DNA of 21,026 bases from JBOGWP01 sp050693875. GTDB lineage: Bacteria; Actinomycetota; CADDZG01; JAHWKV01; JBOGWP01. Under the pieces are notes generated by a model. That model saw nothing but the letters and a program-made list of their open reading frames with translations. It had not been told where the DNA came from and did not search any database. How positions within the stretch are numbered: position 1 is the stretch's first letter; each line of letters starts with the position of its first letter. Below are positions 12,804-20,357 of the stretch, piece by piece. Made by a program: the position numbers and the translations under genes. The stretch spans positions 1-21,026 of the forward strand of contig JBOGWP010000199.1 of the NCBI GenBank assembly GCA_050693875.1, in the 5' to 3' direction.

Positions 12804-14300
12804 TCAGGCTCGTGCCGCCGCGTGCGCCTTCTTGAGCGCCGCCACGAGCAGGTCGAGGTCGTCGTAGGTGTTGTAAAGCGCAAGCGAGGGCCGGACGGTG
12901 CTGGTCAGCCCGAACCGGGCCAGGGCCGGCTGCGCGCAATGGTGGCCCGCCCGGACCGCCACCCCCTCCTGGTCGAGAAACCTTCCGAGGTCCTCGCTGC
13001 GCATCCAGTCGACCACGAGACTGACCACCGCGGCCCGGTTCGGCGATGTGCCGATCAGGCGGAGGCCCGGGATGCGCGAGAGGGCATCGGTCGCGTACGC
13101 GAGGAGCGCATGCTCGTATGCCGCGATCGCGGGGAGGCCGATCCGGAGCACGTAGTCGATCGCCGCGCCTAGGCCCACCGCGTCGCCGATAACGGGCGTC
13201 CCCGCCTCGAACTTGTAGGGCGGGTCGTTGTAGGTGGTGGACTCGAACGTGACGGTCCGGATCATGCTCCCGCCCCCCTGCCACGGCGGCATCGCCTCGA
13301 GCAGGTCCCGCCTTCCGTAGAGCACGCCGACGCCCGTGGGGCCGAACAGCTTGTGGCCGGAGAAGGCGTAGAAGTCGGATCCGATGGAGGCGACATCGAC
13401 GGGAAGGTGTGAGACCGCCTGTGCGCCGTCGACGACCACCTTGGCGCCGTGGCGATGGGCGAGCAACGTCATCTCCTGGACGGGGAGGACCGTTCCGAGG
13501 GCGTTCGAGACGTGGGCGAGCGCCACGATCTTGACCCTGGGACCGAGCATCCGCTCGTACTCGTCGAGGATCACATCGCCGCGGTCGTCGATCGGCACCA
13601 CCCTCAGCATCGCGTTCTTCTCCCGGGCGAGCATCTGCCAAGGGACGATGTTCGAGTGGTGTTCCAGCGTCGTGACCAGGATCTCGTCGCCCGGCCCGAC
13701 GTTCGCTCGCCCGTACGCCTGCGCCACCAGATTGATGGCCTCGGTGGTGCCGCGGACGAAGACGATCTCCTCGCGGGAGAATGCCCCGAGCAGGAGCCGG
13801 ACCTTCTCGCGCGCCTGCTCGAAGGCGTCGGTCGCCCGAGCGGCCAGCGCGTGCGCCCCCCGATGCACGTTGGAGTTGTCGCACTCGTAGAAGCGCGAGA
13901 GCGCTTCGATCACCGCCCGCGGCTTCTGCGTGGTGGCGGCGTTGTCGAGCCAGACCAGCCGCCTGCCGTGCACGCGCTGGTGCAGCGCCGGGAAGTCGTT
14001 CCGCGCATCGCCGAGCCCGATGCCGCGCTCCGGCGGTCGCCGGCCCGGCGCGGCATGCCGGAGGAAGTAGTAGTCGGGTTGCGGCATCGACGTCGCCGGC
14101 CGGCCGGTGCGCGGGAGTGCGCTGGCGGCCCGTCCGCCAAACGGCGCGGCGACGGCGTTTGCCGGTGCGTTCGAGGGCGCGATCCCCTCGGTCGGTGGGG
14201 ACGACGGCGTTGGCGGCCGGTTCCGGTACAGCTCGTTCGCAAGCCTGCGGATCAGGGCTTCGGACGCGACGTCCCCCCGATCCGACCGGCCGTCATTCAT
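12804..14300 (-). CDS. SufS-type cysteine desulfurase, encapsulin cargo
   Basis: A 498-residue PLP enzyme that would convert L-cysteine to alanine and leave persulfide sulfur on its own cysteine. Residues about 93-498 are a group II (SufS-like) desulfurase. They include LVWLDNAATTQKP, the TLEHHSNIVPW His pair (214-215), VDGAQ with D291, SGHKLFGP with PLP lysine K317, the active-site loop VRAGHHCAQP with C455, and RPSLALYNTYDD. Residues 1 to about 90 are extra compared with SufS: Pro/Ala/Gly-rich, probably disordered, with PTEGIAPSNAPANAV and PDYYFLRHAAPGRRP. Such N-terminal extensions are the loading domains of desulfurases packaged in family 2 encapsulins. Its ATG overlaps the encapsulin stop by 8 nt (ATGAATGA), indicating coupled translation. 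No SufU/SufE or suf scaffold gene is nearby, which favours sulfur storage or dedicated delivery over general Fe-S assembly; that is inference. Confidence 0.93.
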   Translation of the reverse strand: MNDGRSDRGDVASEALIRRLANELYRNRPPTPSSPPTEGIAPSNAPANAVAAPFGGRAASALPRTGRPATSMPQPDYYFLRHAAPGRRPPERGIGLGDARNDFPALHQRVHGRRLVWLDNAATTQKPRAVIEALSRFYECDNSNVHRGAHALAARATDAFEQAREKVRLLLGAFSREEIVFVRGTTEAINLVAQAYGRANVGPGDEILVTTLEHHSNIVPWQMLAREKNAMLRVVPIDDRGDVILDEYERMLGPRVKIVALAHVSNALGTVLPVQEMTLLAHRHGAKVVVDGAQAVSHLPVDVASIGSDFYAFSGHKLFGPTGVGVLYGRRDLLEAMPPWQGGGSMIRTVTFESTTYNDPPYKFEAGTPVIGDAVGLGAAIDYVLRIGLPAIAAYEHALLAYATDALSRIPGLRLIGTSPNRAAVVSLVVDWMRSEDLGRFLDQEGVAVRAGHHCAQPALARFGLTSTVRPSLALYNTYDDLDLLVAALKKAHAAARA

Positions 14301-15753
14301 AGTCGTGGTACCGGCCGACCTCGACGTCCTCGAGCACGCCCACCGCGTCCTCGGTCAGGATCGCGATCGAGAAGTAGAGCGTCATCAGGTACGACGCGAT
14401 CGACTTGTAGTCCACGCCGATGAAGCGCACCGAGAGGCTGGGTTCCCCCTCCGCCTCGTCGGGGATGCCCGGCTGGTGCAACCCGATGACGCCCTGCTCC
14501 GCCTCTCCGACCCGCACCAGCAGGATGCTGGTGGTCCCGTAGCCCTGGTCGCTGCGAGACCGTCCCCGGACCGCGAGCTTGTCGCACGGGATGATCGGGA
14601 CGCCTCGCCAGGTGAGGAACGGCGAGCCGAACAGCTGGATCGTCGGCGGCGGCACGCCGCGGCGGGTGCACTCCCGGCCGAACGCGGCGATGGCGCGCGG
14701 GTGGGCGAGGAAGAACGCCGGCTTCTTCCAGACGAGGGCGAGCAGGTCGTCGATGTCGTCGGGCGTCGGCGCCCCCTGCCGGGGACGGATGCGCATCGAG
14801 GGGGCCGCGGCGTTCAGGAGGCCGACGCGGGCGTGGTTGATGAGATCCCACTCCTGGCGCTCCTTCATGCTGTTGATCGTCAGGCGCATCTGCTCGCGAA
14901 GCTGGTCGATCGGGCTGTCGTAGATGTCGCTCACCCGCGTGTGCATGCGCAGGATCGTCTGGACGACCTCGAGGGAGTACTCGGCCGGATGCTCCTCGTA
15001 GTCGACGTGGGTGAGGGGGAGAGGCACCTCCCCCTCGTGGCCCGACCGGACCTCGATGAGCTGCTCGCCGAACTCGTTCGCCCGCCGGCCCGCGGCGCGC
15101 TGCTCGACGCCGGCCTCGAGCTGGGCGCGCAGTCCGGGGGCCTCGTTCATCAGCGCGTCGAAGTCGGCACGCGACAGCGTGAGGAACACGCTCGGCGTGA
15201 GCGCGTCGACGCTGGCGCTTCTCGCGGTCCCCCGGAGGAGTGCCTCCTCGCCGAAGAAGTCACCGGTGGCGAGGACGGCGAGTCGGATCTTCTCGCCGTG
15301 CTGTCCCCGCGAATGCACCTCGACCTTCCCGCTCGCCAGGATGTAGAAACGGTCGCCGGTCTCCCCCTGGCGGAGCACCGACTGCCCGGCCTCGAACGCT
15401 TCGACCGCGAGGCGGCGCGCAAGCGCCCCGAGAAATGCGTCGTCCATCTCGCCCAGGAACGGGATCGCCTGCAGCTCGGCCGGCGGCACCGACGCCCTCC
15501 CGTCGGCGACGTCGACGTGGAGCTTCCTCCGCTCCGGAAGCACACGCTTGTGGCGGTTGACGCGGTAGGTCCCCGCCTCGAGTGCCACCCACGGCAGGAG
15601 CGTGAGCAGCCAGCGGGGCGTGACGTCGAGTTGCTGGACCAGGCTCTTGGTGGTGGTCGCGAGGTTGCGGGCGGCACGCGTGCTGACGCTCTGCGGCAGG
15701 TCGTCGTGTGCGAGCGCGTCGGACGGGATCAGCAGTGAGTCGGCGTCGGCCAT
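14293..15753 (-). CDS. Family 2B encapsulin shell protein with cNMP-binding domain
   Basis: A 486-residue shell protein. Residues about 20-90 (QSVSTRAARNLATTTKS to TYRVNRHKRVLP) and 245-486 are the HK97-type fold of the SrpI-like family 2 encapsulins; LTHVDYEEHPAEYSLEVVQT, WDLINHARVGLL and SVRFIGVDYKSIASYLMTLY are typical. Residues about 95-215 are an inserted cyclic-nucleotide-binding domain (FLGEMDDAFLGALARRL, FEAGQSVLRQGETGDRFYIL). Its phosphate-binding cassette GDFFGEEALLRGTARSASV keeps the ligand-contacting E169 and R178. The insertion defines family 2B as opposed to 2A. ATG 15753 has GGGGGAG a few nt upstream and a sigma70-like promoter further up. It is first in an operon with the desulfurase. 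Shells of this class self-assemble around cargo; ligand identity (cAMP or other) and effect are unknown. Confidence 0.94.
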   Translation of the reverse strand: MADADSLLIPSDALAHDDLPQSVSTRAARNLATTTKSLVQQLDVTPRWLLTLLPWVALEAGTYRVNRHKRVLPERRKLHVDVADGRASVPPAELQAIPFLGEMDDAFLGALARRLAVEAFEAGQSVLRQGETGDRFYILASGKVEVHSRGQHGEKIRLAVLATGDFFGEEALLRGTARSASVDALTPSVFLTLSRADFDALMNEAPGLRAQLEAGVEQRAAGRRANEFGEQLIEVRSGHEGEVPLPLTHVDYEEHPAEYSLEVVQTILRMHTRVSDIYDSPIDQLREQMRLTINSMKERQEWDLINHARVGLLNAAAPSMRIRPRQGAPTPDDIDDLLALVWKKPAFFLAHPRAIAAFGRECTRRGVPPPTIQLFGSPFLTWRGVPIIPCDKLAVRGRSRSDQGYGTTSILLVRVGEAEQGVIGLHQPGIPDEAEGEPSLSVRFIGVDYKSIASYLMTLYFSIAILTEDAVGVLEDVEVGRYHDYE

Positions 15754-15790
15754 GGCTCTCCCCCGAGAGAGTTGTGTTGTGAATGCGACG

Positions 15791-15819
15791 AATGTACGCC
15801 GCGGGAGGTAGGCGATCAA
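15791..15819 (-). promoter_or_regulatory. Sigma70-like promoter of the encapsulin operon
   Basis: On the minus strand TTGATC (15819-15814), a 17-bp spacer, then TACATT (15796-15791). Transcription would start near 15784, giving a leader of about 30 nt with the Shine-Dalgarno. It lies in the 140-bp divergent region shared with the GHKL ATPase gene. Confidence 0.6.
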
Positions 15820-15880
15820 GAGCCGGCGTTGCCCAATCCCGTCCGTCAACGGGATCCGCGGAGCCCGGCGCCCCCGCGGT

Positions 15881-15886
15881 TAGCAT
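15881..15886 (+). promoter_or_regulatory. -10 hexamer TAGCAT, probable leaderless promoter of the GHKL ATPase
   Basis: TAGCAT is followed by 7 nt and GTG 15894, the same geometry as at 4601-4614. No -35 is visible. Confidence 0.5.
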
Positions 15887-15893
15887 CCGTCCT

Positions 15894-17420
15894 GTGCCAA
15901 ACGCGGAAAAGATCCGTCTGCGCATCGGGAGCCTGGCGAAGGCCGTGCTCATCACCGGCCAGGCCTACCAGGACCCCAAGGACGCGCTCAACGAATTCGT
16001 CTCCAACGCGGCCGACGAGTACGCCGAGGCGGAATCGAGGGGGGAGGCGATTCGCATCTTTCTCCGTCGGAAGGGCCGCCGGCCGGTCATCGTGGTCGAG
16101 GACGCCGGCCGGGGGATGGACGCCGAACGCCTGCGGCAGTTGGCCCGGAACCTTTTCGAGTCGTCAAAGGCGGCCGATCCGAGAACGCTGGGGGAGAAGG
16201 GGATCGGGATCCTGGCGTTCCAGCAGCTCGGTGGGCGCTGCGAGATCCTCACGCGGCCGGTCGGGTCGGAGAGGACACTTGCTCTTCGACTCGAGCGAGG
16301 AAGACCGTCCGCAGATCTGAACACGAACGAGCGCCGCCGGGCCCGCAGCGAGCCGGGGACGACCGTCTACCTCACCGACCTCGATCCGGATGTGCTGCGC
16401 GTGCTGACGCAGAGGAAGGTGGTGGACTACCTGCGCCGCCGGCGCAGCGCCGCCCTCGCCCGGGGCGACTACCGCATCGAGGTGGTCGAGGGCAGGCACC
16501 TCGAGGTGGTGACGCCCGAGGAGCCCGAGGGGGTTGCGCTGAAGATCCCGCCACAGGCGACGCTGTGGGGAAGGATCGACTTTCATCTCCACGTCAGCCC
16601 CAAGCCCGACAAGCGCCGGAGGGTGTCGGTCGTGGGCAGGGCCGGGACCACCATCGTCGACGACCTGTGCGAGCTCGACGAGTTCGCCGGCCCGCCCTGG
16701 GACAGCGATCAGGTCGCCGGGCAGGTGGTCTTCGAGGCTCTCCAGCAGACCGCCGGGCGCCGGGCGGTCCTCAGGGACCGGGAGGCGTTCCCGCTGTTCC
16801 TCGACGCGCTCAAGGGAGTCGAGCCGGCGGTGCTCCGCACGCTCGAGCACGTCGCTCGCGTGGTCGACGTCGAGACCGCCGATCGCCTTGCCGATGCGGT
16901 GCGTCGGATCTTCGGCCGGGTCTTGAAGGAGCTCGCCGATCTGGACAACCCGATGCGCACCCCCACCGGCTCCGAAGAAGGGCAGGGGGCGCTGCTCGCC
17001 GAGGGGAGCGAGGGACACCAGCCGCCGAAGTCAAACGGGCGACCGCCGGAAGGCGCCGCGGAGCCACCCCCTGTCGAGGACCTCATGCCCCCGCCGGTGG
17101 AGGCGCGCGAGGAGCATCCCGCCCCTTCTGCCCGCCCGGGAGGTGGGAGCCGGGGTCTGCCGATGCTGGCACCCGACCCCAACCCAGACGGGACGAGGAG
17201 CCGCTTCGACGGGGAAGCAGGTGTCGTCTACTACAACGAGGGCCATCCGGACTACCTGCTGGTGAAGGACGACGAGTCGGCGCTGCTCGACTACCTCGCG
17301 ACGCTGGTGGCGAAGGAGTACGTCGTCTACAACAACCCGCGGGCGGAGTCGAACGACCTGGCCGAGGAGATGGTGAGGATGCTGGTGCGGGTGCGCCGGC
17401 ACATGCCGAGGAGGGTCTGA
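15894..17420 (+). CDS. GHKL (HSP90-like) ATPase of unknown role
   Basis: A 508-residue protein. The N-terminal Bergerat ATP-binding fold shows the N-box DALNEFVSNAADEY (E34, N38), the G1 box VEDAGRGM (D70) and the G2 box GEKGIGILAF (100-109). This spacing and the SNAADE form are closer to HSP90/MutL/MORC than to sensor kinases, and no phospho-acceptor domain is present. A second alpha/beta transducer-like domain follows (residues about 150-340). Then come a Pro/Glu-rich linker (about 365-430) and a conserved-looking C-terminal segment, VVYYNEGHPDYLLV to LATLVAKEYVVYNNPR. GTG 15894 is chosen over ATG 15783 because it follows TAGCAT by 7 nt and the extra 37 residues look non-coding. It is divergent from the encapsulin gene. 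Similar orphan GHKL ATPases occur in varied accessory contexts including conflict systems; function is not inferred. Confidence 0.86.
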   Translation: MPNAEKIRLRIGSLAKAVLITGQAYQDPKDALNEFVSNAADEYAEAESRGEAIRIFLRRKGRRPVIVVEDAGRGMDAERLRQLARNLFESSKAADPRTLGEKGIGILAFQQLGGRCEILTRPVGSERTLALRLERGRPSADLNTNERRRARSEPGTTVYLTDLDPDVLRVLTQRKVVDYLRRRRSAALARGDYRIEVVEGRHLEVVTPEEPEGVALKIPPQATLWGRIDFHLHVSPKPDKRRRVSVVGRAGTTIVDDLCELDEFAGPPWDSDQVAGQVVFEALQQTAGRRAVLRDREAFPLFLDALKGVEPAVLRTLEHVARVVDVETADRLADAVRRIFGRVLKELADLDNPMRTPTGSEEGQGALLAEGSEGHQPPKSNGRPPEGAAEPPPVEDLMPPPVEAREEHPAPSARPGGGSRGLPMLAPDPNPDGTRSRFDGEAGVVYYNEGHPDYLLVKDDESALLDYLATLVAKEYVVYNNPRAESNDLAEEMVRMLVRVRRHMPRRV

Positions 17421-17510
17421 GCCGGCGGCGTCCAGCTCTGGGCCGAGACGTGGAAACGCTTCCTGCCGTTTGCGTCCCCACCCCCTCAGTTGCCACGGGT
17501 TGTGGCCGGC

Positions 17511-19968
17511 TCAGCCGACGAAGGCTCCTCGCTCCTCCAGGTCGAAGAAAGATCCGTCGGCGGCGATTCCCGCAAGCAGGCGCTCCAGCTCCTCCTTCGG
17601 CAACGGCTTGCTGAAGTAGTACCCCTGGCCCTCCTGGCACCCGAGCTCGCGCAGCTTGCTCAGCTCCGCCGGCCCCTCGATTCCCTCGGCGACGGTCTGA
17701 AGCCGGAGGGATTGGCTGCGTGAGCGCTCGGTCCTCGGGACCCTTCTGGAGGGACGCCACGAAGGATCGATCGATCTTGAGGATGTCGATGGGGAATCGC
17801 CGAAGGTAGGCGAGGGAGGAGTAGCCGGTGCCGAAGTCGTCCACTGCAATCGCCAGGCCGAGCTGCTTTAGCTGCTCCAGCTTGGTGACCGTGGCCTCGA
17901 CGTTGTGCATCACGACTCCCTCCGTGATCTCGAGGACCAGCGATGCGGGGTCGAGACCTGAGCGATCGAGGATCGCGGCGACATCCTCGACGAACGAGGC
18001 CTCCTGGAACTGGCGTGGAGACACGTTGACGGCGACCTTGAGCGGGTGGCCCAGGGGATAGGCGTCCTGCCACGCCTTGGCCTGCCGGCAGGCCTCCTCG
18101 AGCACCCAGGAGCCGATCGGCACGATCAGCCCGGTGTCCTCGGCGACCGAGATGAACTCGGCGGGCGCGACCAGTCCTCGCTTCGGGTGGTTCCACCGGC
18201 TCAGGGCCTCCATCCCCACGATCCGCTGAGATTCAAGAGCGATGCTCGGCTGGTAGTGGAGGGAGAACTCGCCCCTCTCGACGGCCCGGCGAAGGTCCTC
18301 CTCGAGCGCGAGCCGTCTGACGACGGCATCGTGCATGTCGGGCTGGAAGACCTCGTACCTTCCCTTCCGTCCGCCTTGGCCACGTACATCGCCACGTCGG
18401 CGTCGCGCATGAGGCTGTCCACCCCGGCTTCCTGATCGGCGGGGGCGATCCCTATGCTCGTGCGGACGAAGACCTCCTTGCCCGCGACGAGAAACGGTTC
18501 CCGGAGCGAATCCAGGATGCGCTCGGCCACGAGCCGCGCGGTCTCGACGCTGTCGACGTCCTCGAGCAGGATCGCGAACTCGTCGCCGCCGAGCCGGGCG
18601 ATGGTGTCCGCCGGCCGCAGCGAGTGGCGGAGGCGCCCGGCCAGGCTCGCCAGCAGCTCGTCGCCCGAGGCGTGGCCCAGGCTGTCGTTGATCCCCTTGA
18701 AGTCGTCGAGGTCGAGGAAGAGCACGGCTGCGTGGCCGCGGCTGCGCTGCGTCCTGGCGAGGGCGTGCTCGACTCGGTCTTTGAACAGAGCGCGGTTGGC
18801 GAGATCGGTGAGGGGGTCGTGCAGCGCCTGGTGGAGCAGCTGCTACTCGGTCCGCTTCTGACGCAGCGCGCCTCCGAGCGTGTTCGCGACCGCCTCCAGG
18901 AAGTTGACGTCCTGGTGATCGAACGAGCGGGGGGACTTCGTGTGCACGCCCAGGACGCCGTACGGCCCATCGGGGCCGGGGACGACCACGAAGACGCCGC
19001 TGGCGAAGTCGTCGTCGCCAGCCGTCGAGCCTGCGAAACGAGGATCCGACCCGGCGTCGTTCACCACGAGCGGCTCACCCGACGACATCCAGCCTCCGGA
19101 CCGGATGGGGCCGTCGGCGGCGAGCACCGTCCCGCTGAGGGCCCCCGGGCTCCAGCCGGCTCCCGCCCGCAGCCGGAAGGCATCCTGCTCGGGGACGAGC
19201 TCGAGGACGCCGGCCGATTTCACCTCGAGCGTCTCGGTGAGGATACGGACCGCTTCGCCCGTGAGATCGATGAAGCTCGAGGTGGAGAGCGCTCGCCGCG
19301 ACAGCGTTGCCACGGCTTCCTGCTGACGGGCCCGGTCGGCCTGGGCCCGGTACTTCTCGTTGAGCCGCCAGGAGACGACGCTCGCGACGCTGGCTCCCAG
19401 GACGAAGAGGGCGTGGATGCCGGCCCAGGTCCAGGGGTGCTGGCGCGGCCGGGTGGTTGTAGACGCCGTCGGGGTCGAGAATGCCGATCGTCCCGTGATG
19501 GAGGGCGACGAAGCCCACGGCCAGGAGGTAGACGAGCCAGTCCTGGTAGAGGGCGATCACCCCGAGCATCACGAAGAAGTGGAAGTGCACCTCGATCATT
19601 CCGCCGGAGAGATGGACCAGGATGCCGGATGCGCTCAGCAGCCCCAGCGTGACAGCGCTGGCCCGGACCGTCCGGCTCATCCTGCTCACTGAGGCAGCCA
19701 GCGCGAAGCCGACCACCACCGACGCCTCGAGCAGTGAGTGGGCGAGGCCGTAGCCTCGAATGAGACCGAACAGCGCGATCCCGGGAGCATGCAGCCAGAG
19801 CACGGCCATGATGCCTCGATGACGGCGCTTCCAGATGTCCATCGGCAGCGCCCGGCCCTCGGGGAGACGCCTTCGGATCCAGGCGACGAGACCCCTCATC
19901 TTGCCGGGGATGTGGGTCGGTGCCGCGTGGACAGTGAGCTGGTCCTGGTCGGCTGCGGTGATTGCCAC
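17511..19968 (-). pseudogene. Membrane-GAF-GGDEF-EAL c-di-GMP enzyme, multiply interrupted
   Basis: In transcription order: a membrane sensor with several hydrophobic helices (GIMAVLWLHAPGIALFGLI, MIEVHFHFFVMLGVIALYQD); a GAF domain (LTGEAVRILTETLEV to GVLGVHTKSPRSFDHQDVNF); a GGDEF domain with intact RLGGDEFAILLED and an RPAD inhibitory site five residues before it; and an EAL domain with MEALSRWNHP, EITEGV, DDFGTGYSS and KIDRSFV. The lesions are a frameshift near 19440-19450, a TAG at 18845-18843 (KRTE-stop-QLLHQALHDPLTDL), a frameshift near 18363-18371 between GGDEF and EAL, and a frameshift near 17709-17716 that also removes about seven residues before LRLQTVAEGIE. The start is GTG 19968 with AGGAG 5 nt upstream. 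The intact ancestor would make and/or degrade c-di-GMP. A c-di-GMP-I riboswitch precedes it. Confidence 0.9.
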
Positions 19969-19983
19969 GTCGTCTCCTCTCGT

Positions 19984-20056
19984 TCGGCAGCCCAGCCGAC
20001 CCTGGGGGCCCTGTGGCTTTGCGTCCCCGCCTTGCGGCGGGTTTGCCTTGTCGCTG
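19984..20056 (-). promoter_or_regulatory. Cyclic di-GMP-I (GEMM) riboswitch
   Basis: The minus-strand RNA reads GCGACAAGGCAAACC, a CCGCC/GGCGG stem capped by a GCAA tetraloop, GGGACGCAAAGCCAC, a variable G/C-rich segment, and CGGCTGGGCTGCCG closing a second stem. These are the near-invariant parts of the GEMM-I aptamer: the GGCAAACC strand, a GNRA-capped stem, GACGCAAAGCC and the receptor hairpin ending TGCCG. The Shine-Dalgarno of the GGDEF-EAL gene (AGGAG, 19973-19977) begins within about 10 nt of the aptamer's end, so control of translation initiation is the likely mode; no terminator hairpin with a T tract is present. Confidence 0.93.
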
Positions 20057-20089
20057 ATCGGATGACTCCCCAGCGAGGCCTGGGAAGGG

Positions 20090-20110
20090 CCGATGTGCTT
20101 GGCACATCGG
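20090..20110 (-). other. Perfect leader hairpin upstream of the riboswitch
   Basis: CCGATGTGC and GCACATCGG pair over 9 bp around a 3-nt loop. A second small stem, GCGGT/ACCGC, lies at 20110-20124, and CCCAG/CTGGG lies between this hairpin and the aptamer. All fall inside the predicted leader transcript. No T tract follows on the minus strand. Confidence 0.6.
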
Positions 20111-20146
20111 CGGTTGCCGACCGCTACTTTAGGGTGTTATGCCCGA

Positions 20147-20175
20147 ATTGTACGCAGTCCTTCAGGGGTGGGCAA
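20147..20175 (-). promoter_or_regulatory. Sigma70-like promoter for the riboswitch transcript
   Basis: On the minus strand TTGCCC (20175-20170), exactly 17 bp, then TACAAT (20152-20147), five of six bases matching TATAAT. Transcription from about 20140 would give a structured leader of roughly 170 nt containing the hairpins and the c-di-GMP-I aptamer. Confidence 0.65.
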
Positions 20176-20357
20176 GTGTCTCGGCCTCCCTCTCACCCTC
20201 CCGAGCGCCGAGCGCTCGCTGGCGGCGTCCCTGTTACCTCAGCGCCCCCGAAGCCCGCACGCTGCTGATGGAACGTGGCGCGCGGGTCGCGCGACGATGC
20301 CTTCCCCGCCTCGAACACCGCGAAGCGCAGCGCGATCGCCCCGGCGGTCGTTGGCCC
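20176..20357. other. Unassigned stretch between promoter and kinase remnant
   Basis: No gene with a start signal is visible. The minus strand is open from 20357 for about 55 codons, in frame with but past the TAG of the kinase remnant, and includes GAIALRFAVFEAGKASSRDP and TFHQQRAGFGGAEVTG. This reads like protein but was not identified. It may be another gene remnant brought in by rearrangement. Confidence 0.35.

Noticed and set aside
12804..14300. Housekeeping SufS of a suf operon
   Set aside because: No sufBCDU genes are adjacent, and the disordered N-terminal extension and overlap with the shell gene fit a compartment cargo.
14293..15753. Prophage capsid origin for the HK97-fold protein
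   Set aside because: No terminase, portal, protease or tail gene is nearby. The inserted cNMP domain and the cargo gene identify an encapsulin.
15894..17420. Sensor histidine kinase
   Set aside because: It has the ATPase boxes but no HisKA/phospho-acceptor domain or sensor region; the N-box resembles HSP90/MutL-type proteins.
17421..17510. Second c-di-GMP riboswitch suggested by GGGGACGCAAACGGC on the minus strand
   Set aside because: The GGCAAACC strand, the GNRA-capped stem and the GCAAAGCC core are absent, and it lies downstream of the EAL stop.
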